The position numbers were made by a program, and so were the translations under genes. Shown one piece after another: positions 1 to 3,328 of a DNA stretch of 7,118 nucleotides. Every line of letters starts with the position of its first letter. The first letter of the stretch is position 1. Origin of the DNA: Deltaproteobacteria bacterium (GTDB lineage: Bacteria; Desulfobacterota; Desulfobacteria; Desulfobacterales; JAUVVS01); the NCBI GenBank assembly GCA_030604545.1, contig JAUVVS010000101.1, positions 1 to 7,118 of the forward strand, in the 5' to 3' direction. The notes beneath the pieces were generated by a model. It searched no databases and had not been told where the DNA came from. It saw nothing but the letters and a program-made list of their open reading frames with translations.

Positions 1-13
1 GCTTTAAAAACAT
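1..13 (-). CDS. 5' end of a gene following pilW (partial, only the first four codons)
   Basis: An ATG at 13-11 opens a frame reading Met-Phe-Leu-Lys before the window ends. It is preceded by GGAG at 25-22 with an 8-base spacing, and this motif directly follows the TAA stop of the PilW-like gene. The tight spacing implies the same operon. In the usual minor-pilin order fimT-pilV-pilW-pilX-pilY1 the next gene would be pilX, but four codons cannot identify a protein, so that identity is inference from position only. Confidence 0.5.
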
Positions 14-21
14 ATTTGATA

Positions 22-25
22 CTCC
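22..25 (-). promoter_or_regulatory. Ribosome binding site of the gene that runs off the left edge
   Basis: Read on the minus strand, the bases are GGAG, directly after the TAA stop (28-26) of the PilW-like gene and 8 bases before an ATG (13-11). This is the main evidence that another gene starts here. The stop-to-start gap of only 12 bases suggests co-translation with pilW. Confidence 0.6.
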
Positions 26-607
26 TTATTTTAAGTCAAGATTACGACACCTTACCCTGGTGGATAGACTCCGGGCGACAAGCCCCTCACGGCCTGCAAC
101 CTCCTGTATGGTCATTCTGATACCAACAGATCTGATAGCATTAAGAGTAGCCGTGGGGTTGTTATTTTGATCAAAGTAAGTAAATGTTAAGGCGGTGACG
201 TTGTTAACTAAAGACTGTCTGGTCCCACCACCTCCAATTGTTTCATAAAGAATCTGGTCAAGCGTGTTGCCTGTCCATTCATAAGTTATTTCCTCAAATT
301 GTGAAGCGTCCAGTGTCATACTCCCATCTCTGTCAGATGTAAACCGGATCCGGTTTGATGTGGCGTCTGTAATGCCGAAAGCTACACTATCTGATGGATT
401 AGTATCTAAACCTGCCAGCCATATATCATGTACCATGATATCAATTGCGGCGCGCAGGCTCTGCTGGACACCTGCTGCCACTTCCTGAGTAGTATATGCC
501 CGGGTAAAACCTGTATATACTCTTATAACTGCGACTGATAATATGCCAAATATGGCTATTGCAATCATAAGTTCAATCAGGGTGAACCCTTTTTTGTCTG
601 ATTTCAT
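26..607 (-). CDS. pilW: PilW-like minor type IV pilin (prepilin-type N-terminal domain)
   Basis: Predicted 193-residue minor pilin that would be inserted in the inner membrane, processed by prepilin peptidase and incorporated in the pilus-priming complex. The N-terminus is a classic class III signal: basic leader MKSDKKG, cleavage after Gly7, then FTLIELM with the conserved Glu at mature position 5 and a hydrophobic helix to about residue 29. Residues 50-68 (SLRAAIDIMVHDIWLAGLD) match the block typical of the PilW family after the helix; the rest (about 80-185) is the beta-rich globular part with a GGGG loop at 125-128. The frame could open 9 codons earlier at 634, but that ATG abuts the upstream TAG and lacks a ribosome binding site, whereas the ATG at 607 has GGAG 8 bases upstream and gives a normal short leader. 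It lies 27 bases after the FimT-like gene, so they share an operon. Family call is strong; the exact PilW name rests on motif recognition. Confidence 0.82.
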   Translation of the reverse strand: MKSDKKGFTLIELMIAIAIFGILSVAVIRVYTGFTRAYTTQEVAAGVQQSLRAAIDIMVHDIWLAGLDTNPSDSVAFGITDATSNRIRFTSDRDGSMTLDASQFEEITYEWTGNTLDQILYETIGGGGTRQSLVNNVTALTFTYFDQNNNPTATLNAIRSVGIRMTIQEVAGREGLVARSLSTRVRCRNLDLK

Positions 608-615
608 AGTATCCG

Positions 616-619
616 CTCC
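616..619 (-). promoter_or_regulatory. Ribosome binding site that fixes the pilW start at 607
   Basis: GGAG on the minus strand lies 8 bases upstream of the ATG at 607. The alternative upstream ATG at 634 has no purine-rich motif before it, so this site decides the start and gives the short basic leader peptide expected for a type IV prepilin. Confidence 0.7.
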
Positions 620-634
620 ATATTTTAAGATCAT

Positions 635-1123
635 CTATTGTACACTTATGCGTCCTACCCGTAATACTTCAATACTTTTCGTACCGGCTGAATTTTCAAT
701 CATAACTATTTGGCTGAGATTTGAAATACCAGTATCTAATCCTCCTCTTTCATTAAATCGTGTTCTGAAATTAATAAAAGTCGTGTTGGCAAGATTTATA
801 GTAACACCATCTGAAAGCTGTCTGCTTTTTAAAAGAAGTTCTTCTCCATCACGGACCCAATTATCTGAACCACCACCACCTGCTCCATTATCAATAAAGA
901 TTGTGTAGCCATTGGCATTAAATAAAACTGCAACACTTGCATTCTCCGTTATGGCCCTTGATCTTGCCATTTCCAGATCCCCTCTAAGATTTAGTGCATC
1001 TCCGTTTAACTTTGCATTAATCCGCCAGCCTATCATGTTAGGGGTAACGACTAGAGCTAATAAAGCTATTATCGCTATCACAACCATAAGTTCAAATAAT
1101 GTAAATCCGGTATCTTTTTGCAT
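635..1123 (-). CDS. GspH/FimT-family type IV pseudopilin, downstream paralog
   Basis: Predicted 162-residue minor pilin/pseudopilin. Leader MQKDTG is followed by the cleavage site Gly6/Phe7 and the helix start FTLFELMVVIAIIALLAL, with Glu11 at mature position 5. After the helix (to about residue 27) comes the FimT/GspH-type stretch LNLRGDLEMARSRAITEN (44-61), then NGYTIFIDNG (71-80), a Gly-rich loop and a C-terminal strand VLRVGRIS (153-160). The length fits the family (about 150-180). The ATG at 1123 has AGGAG at 1134-1130, six bases upstream. About 48 of the first 68 residues are identical to the pseudopilin encoded at 1446-1925, so the two arose by duplication; the C-terminal halves have diverged. 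The TAG stop is followed by the pilW gene after 27 bases. Its own sigma-54-like element lies upstream. It could belong to a type IV pilus (FimT) or a type II-like system (GspH); the adjacent PilW favours a pilus. Confidence 0.85.
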   Translation of the reverse strand: MQKDTGFTLFELMVVIAIIALLALVVTPNMIGWRINAKLNGDALNLRGDLEMARSRAITENASVAVLFNANGYTIFIDNGAGGGGSDNWVRDGEELLLKSRQLSDGVTINLANTTFINFRTRFNERGGLDTGISNLSQIVMIENSAGTKSIEVLRVGRISVQ

Positions 1124-1158
1124 TTTTTTCTCCTGCCTTGTGACCTGTTATCAATATA

Positions 1159-1174
1159 TACAAATTTTGTGCCA
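1159..1174 (-). promoter_or_regulatory. Candidate sigma-54 (-24/-12) promoter of the downstream pseudopilin-pilW operon
   Basis: The minus strand reads TGGCACAAAATTTGTA. This matches the sigma-54 consensus TGGCAC-N5-TTGCA except that the -12 dinucleotide is GT rather than GC; GG and GT are separated by the canonical 10 bases. The predicted transcript would start near 1148, giving a leader of about 25 bases that includes the AGGAG site. The same arrangement precedes the paralog (1950-1965). Sigma-54 control of pilin genes through PilS/PilR-type regulators is known in several bacteria, so the site makes biological sense. The weak -12 element keeps this a candidate. Confidence 0.55.
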
Positions 1175-1383
1175 TTTCGCCGTTAATATGCAAACTGCAC
1201 TAATAAAATGATTTTGCAAACCATTTCGCTATTATTTCTATCTGATTTTATTGATTTTTTAAACCTGATGATTATATATTATAACAAAATAACATAAAAT
1301 TTCAAGCTTAAAAGGTGAGCTTATTTTAATACCAGCTATTAAAATATTTAATAGTTTGTATTAAAAAAGTTTATTTAGGTGAA

Positions 1384-1418
1384 TGGACAGTGGATCATGG
1401 ACTATGGACAATGGAACG
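1384..1418. repeat. Five-unit tandem 7-bp repeat (TGGACNA-like)
   Basis: Five consecutive heptamers are tggacag, tggatca, tggacta, tggacaa and tggaacg. All start with TGGA and differ mainly in the last three bases. The array lies in a non-coding gap about 28 bases downstream of a pseudopilin stop codon. Short degenerate tandem arrays of this sort are usually dispersed intergenic repeats; whether other copies exist cannot be seen from this window. Confidence 0.7.
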
Positions 1419-1445
1419 TGATGGGGTTGGCCCGCCCAGGATTCT

Positions 1446-1925
1446 TTATTCATAGATAGATGATATCCTTATCCTTCCAACAATGCTGACTATAACATCC
1501 ATCTGTTTGCCGTTTGTATTCGCAGAAGTGATGGTAATTCCGATGCAGCGTCCCCTTGAATTGAAACGCAATCTATTATTCGACCGGGTTGTACTTAATG
1601 TAATACCCGCAGGTAACTGTATATTTCTTAAAAGCTGTTCATTCTCATCATGGGTCCAGTTATTTGCATTAGCGCCAGCTCCATTATCCACAAAGATTGT
1701 ATAGCCGTTGTCAACAACATCAAATATAACTGCAACTTTTGCATTTTCCTTTATGGCCCTTAGCTTGGCCATTTCCAGGTAGCCTCTCAAGTTTAGCACA
1801 TTTCCTTTAAACTTTGCATTATTTCTCCAGCCTATCATGTTGGGGACAACGATTACAGATAATATAGCTGTTATAGCTATCACAACCATAAGTTCAATTA
1901 ATGTAAATCCGGTATTTTTTCTCAT
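1446..1925 (-). CDS. GspH/FimT-family type IV pseudopilin, upstream paralog
   Basis: Predicted 159-residue pseudopilin with leader MRKNTG, cleavage at Gly6/Phe7, FTLIELMVVIAITAILSVIV as the start of the pilin helix and Glu11 at mature position 5. It continues with LNLRGYLEMAKLRAIKENAK (44-63) and NGYTIFVDNGAGANANNW (73-90), as in FimT/GspH proteins, and ends with a strand containing IVGRIRIS. The ATG at 1925 has only a weak purine stretch (AAGAG, 1937-1933) as ribosome binding site, weaker than that of its paralog. It is first in the pilin cluster and is preceded by a sigma-54-like element and AT-rich DNA. A 322-bp gap separates it from the next gene, so it may form its own transcription unit. 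Compared with the usual fimT-pilV-pilW order, a second FimT-like protein sits next to PilW and no PilV is seen. Function as a minor or priming pilin is inferred from family and context. Confidence 0.85.
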   Translation of the reverse strand: MRKNTGFTLIELMVVIAITAILSVIVVPNMIGWRNNAKFKGNVLNLRGYLEMAKLRAIKENAKVAVIFDVVDNGYTIFVDNGAGANANNWTHDENEQLLRNIQLPAGITLSTTRSNNRLRFNSRGRCIGITITSANTNGKQMDVIVSIVGRIRISSIYE

Positions 1926-1949
1926 TTTTTTACTCTTGTCATGAACACA

Positions 1950-1965
1950 TACAAACTATGTGCCA
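1950..1965 (-). promoter_or_regulatory. Candidate sigma-54 (-24/-12) promoter of the upstream pseudopilin gene
   Basis: The minus strand reads TGGCACATAGTTTGTA, with TGGCAC, five bases, then TTGTA: the same variant -12 element (GT for GC) and the same 10-base GG-to-GT spacing as the site before the paralog. The predicted start is near 1939, a leader of about 14 bases before the ATG at 1925 that just includes the weak AAGAG site. Conservation of the element while neighbouring bases differ supports function. No upstream activator site could be assigned. Confidence 0.55.
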
Positions 1966-2097
1966 TTTTTTCTCTTTTATGCGACACTGGGTTAAAAAAT
2001 GATTTATATAAACCGGCTTTTCATTATATCTAACTGAAATAATAGATAATAATTCAGCTTTATATTATAAATAGTATAAACAAAAATCTACAAACTC

Positions 2098-2270
2098 CAG
2101 ACATCGTCAAATAGTTGAGTGGTTGAGTGGTTGAGTAGGAAAAGATTTATAATTAAATCACTATGTTAATATTTGCAAACTGCTGGATATCCAATTTTTT
2201 GGAAAACGGCTATTATTCTTATCATTACAACTACTTAACTGCTAAACTACTCGACGACTTAACGAGATCT
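2098..2270. repeat. Expanded copy of a palindromic intergenic repeat element
   Basis: The arms 2099-2138 and 2231-2270 are inverted repeats; aligned without gaps, 29 of 40 positions match. The left arm contains GTTGAGTG octamers in tandem and the right arm carries their degenerate complement. The loop is 92 bp (2139-2230). Its left part (2098-2136) and right end (2251-2270) recur joined together at 2438-2496, which marks the limits of the element. No transposase is present, so it would be a non-autonomous, MITE- or REP-like element; the class name is inference. Confidence 0.7.
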
Positions 2271-2437
2271 AAATTCATAAAGGTGGTAAAATTGAGTTCA
2301 ACAAAGTGCATATTATTACCAGAATTTTGCACGAAACTCTGTGCATTTATAGGAACCATAAAATGAGAAAATTAAGCGTTCTGAAATGAAATCCTGTGGA
2401 GTATTGAGAAGTTTTATTGAGGAATTTGTCTATACTA

Positions 2438-2496
2438 CAGACATCGTCAAATAGTTGAGTGGTTAAGTGGTTGAGTTCGACGACTTAACGAGATCT
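2438..2496. repeat. Compact copy of the palindromic repeat, next to the purQ 3' end
   Basis: The left 39 bases (2438-2476) match 2098-2136 with one difference, and the following 20 bases (2477-2496) match 2251-2270 exactly. The ends (2439-2458 and 2477-2496) pair as a hairpin with 14 of 20 Watson-Crick positions; in a purQ-strand RNA three more become G-U pairs. It begins 16 bases past the purQ stop, so it could form a 3' hairpin on the purLQ transcript. There is no T-run, so I do not call it an intrinsic terminator. Confidence 0.75.
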
Positions 2497-2512
2497 GCAC
2501 TAATGCTCTTTG

Positions 2513-3328
2513 CTATCTTTCGCGAATGAACTCTACGGCATTTTGAAACATGCGTATGCCAATTTTAGGACCTGAATCAATCGGCATTTCACTACGTTTT
2601 AATCTTTCTTTTCTACGTGCCCAGTCCGGATGGTTTGTCCAGTGATTAAAGGCTTCCGGATGCGGCATTAGACCGAAAACCCGGCCGGTAGGATCGCATA
2701 TCCCTGCAATATCGTATACAGAGCCGTTGGGATTGAAGGGAAATTTTTGCTCGGCAAGCCCTCCATCCGGCATGGCATACTGGACCACTATCTGGCTATT
2801 TTTATCAAGGCGTTTAATCGTAGCTTCGTCTGAATAAAATTTTCCTTCACCATGTCTTACAGGGAGTTCTATCTGATCTAACCCTTTGGTAAATATGCAG
2901 GGGGATGCAGGATTGATTGTAAGATTAACCCATTGATTTCTGAAATTACCGCAATCATTAAATGTAAGTGCCACGGATCGTGACTTATAATCATGATCAA
3001 AACCCGGTAAAAGCCCCAGGTTCACAAGTGCCTGGAATCCATTGCAGATTCCTAATACAAGATTTCCATTTTCTATAAATTCAAGGATCTTATCTCCTAT
3101 ATTTGTCTTTAAGCGGACCGCCTGTATTACACCGGCACCATGATCGTCTCCCCAGCTGAAACCGCCCACAAAAACCATAATCTGAAAATCCTTAAGATCT
3201 ATAGACTCATCAATTAGGGAATTTATATGGATGCGACCGGCTTTTGCGCCGGCAAGCTCAAATGCATAGGCTGTTTCATGATCGCAGTTTAAGCCGTATC
3301 CGGTCAAAACAAGTACCTGTACACTCAT
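2513..3328 (-). CDS. purQ: Phosphoribosylformylglycinamidine (FGAM) synthase, glutaminase subunit PurQ
   Basis: Class I glutamine amidotransferase of 271 residues that hydrolyses glutamine and delivers ammonia to PurL for FGAR-to-FGAM conversion in purine synthesis, in the cytosol. Visible motifs are GYGLNCDHETAYAFELAGA (10-28), FVGGFSWGDDHGAG (53-66), the nucleophile elbow GICNGFQ with Cys95 (93-99), PVRHGEGKF (156-164) and MPHPEAF with catalytic His223 and Glu225 (221-227). The catalytic triad is complete. It is longer than the roughly 220-230 residues of small PurQ proteins; the excess lies partly in a C-terminal tail after His223 that contains RRKERLKR (238-245). The start overlaps the PurL stop as ATGA (3328-3325), with GGAG at 3339-3336 seven bases upstream inside the end of purL, so translation is probably coupled and subunit amounts matched. 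The stop is TAG at 2515-2513, followed by a palindromic repeat. Confidence 0.96.
   Translation of the reverse strand: MSVQVLVLTGYGLNCDHETAYAFELAGAKAGRIHINSLIDESIDLKDFQIMVFVGGFSWGDDHGAGVIQAVRLKTNIGDKILEFIENGNLVLGICNGFQALVNLGLLPGFDHDYKSRSVALTFNDCGNFRNQWVNLTINPASPCIFTKGLDQIELPVRHGEGKFYSDEATIKRLDKNSQIVVQYAMPDGGLAEQKFPFNPNGSVYDIAGICDPTGRVFGLMPHPEAFNHWTNHPDWARRKERLKRSEMPIDSGPKIGIRMFQNAVEFIRER

Larger units (their letters stand above)
1124..1445. other. Intergenic region between the two pseudopilin genes (322 bp)
   Basis: No gene is supported here. The part next to the downstream pseudopilin (1124 to about 1302) is AT-rich and resembles the region upstream of the other pseudopilin (1926 to about 2090), including a shared sigma-54-like element. 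The part next to the stop of the upstream gene holds a five-unit 7-bp tandem repeat (1384-1418) and a GC-rich patch (about 1424-1440). I see no hairpin with a T-run that would serve as a terminator, so read-through from the upstream gene is possible. Confidence 0.6.
1926..2512. other. Gene-free region between purQ and the pilin cluster (587 bp)
   Basis: No convincing gene. From the pilin side it holds the sigma-54-like element (1950-1965), AT-rich upstream DNA resembling that of the paralogous gene (to about 2090), an expanded palindromic repeat (2098-2270), an unexplained 167-bp stretch (2271-2437) and a compact copy of the same repeat (2438-2496) ending 16 bases from the purQ stop. A 67-codon plus-strand frame (2163-2366) runs through the repeat and has no ribosome binding site or recognisable motif. 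In 2271-2437 I see only a small hairpin (TGCAC/GTGCA around 2328-2345) and short frames on both strands without family features. Confidence 0.6.

Noticed and set aside
543..1211. Plus-strand open frames of 121 and 99 codons opposite the pilin genes
   Set aside because: They lie antisense to well-supported pseudopilin genes and show no family features; they are shadows of the real frames.
2163..2366. Plus-strand open frame of 67 codons in the purQ-pilin gap
   Set aside because: It runs across the right arm of a palindromic repeat, has no ribosome binding site, no recognisable motif and unconvincing composition. More likely chance within repeat DNA.
2377..2400. Similarity of a plus-strand peptide (KRSEM) to the PurQ tail KRSEM
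   Set aside because: Only five residues match, in an antisense, stop-flanked frame; the DNA does not align beyond this, so I take it as chance.
2438..2496. Intrinsic terminator of purLQ
   Set aside because: The hairpin is imperfect and AT-rich, with no T-run after it on the transcribed strand. It is better explained as a dispersed repeat.
2098..2496. CRISPR-like direct repeats
   Set aside because: There are only two copies, one split by a 114-bp insert, with no regular spacers. The internal octamers are tandem, not spaced.
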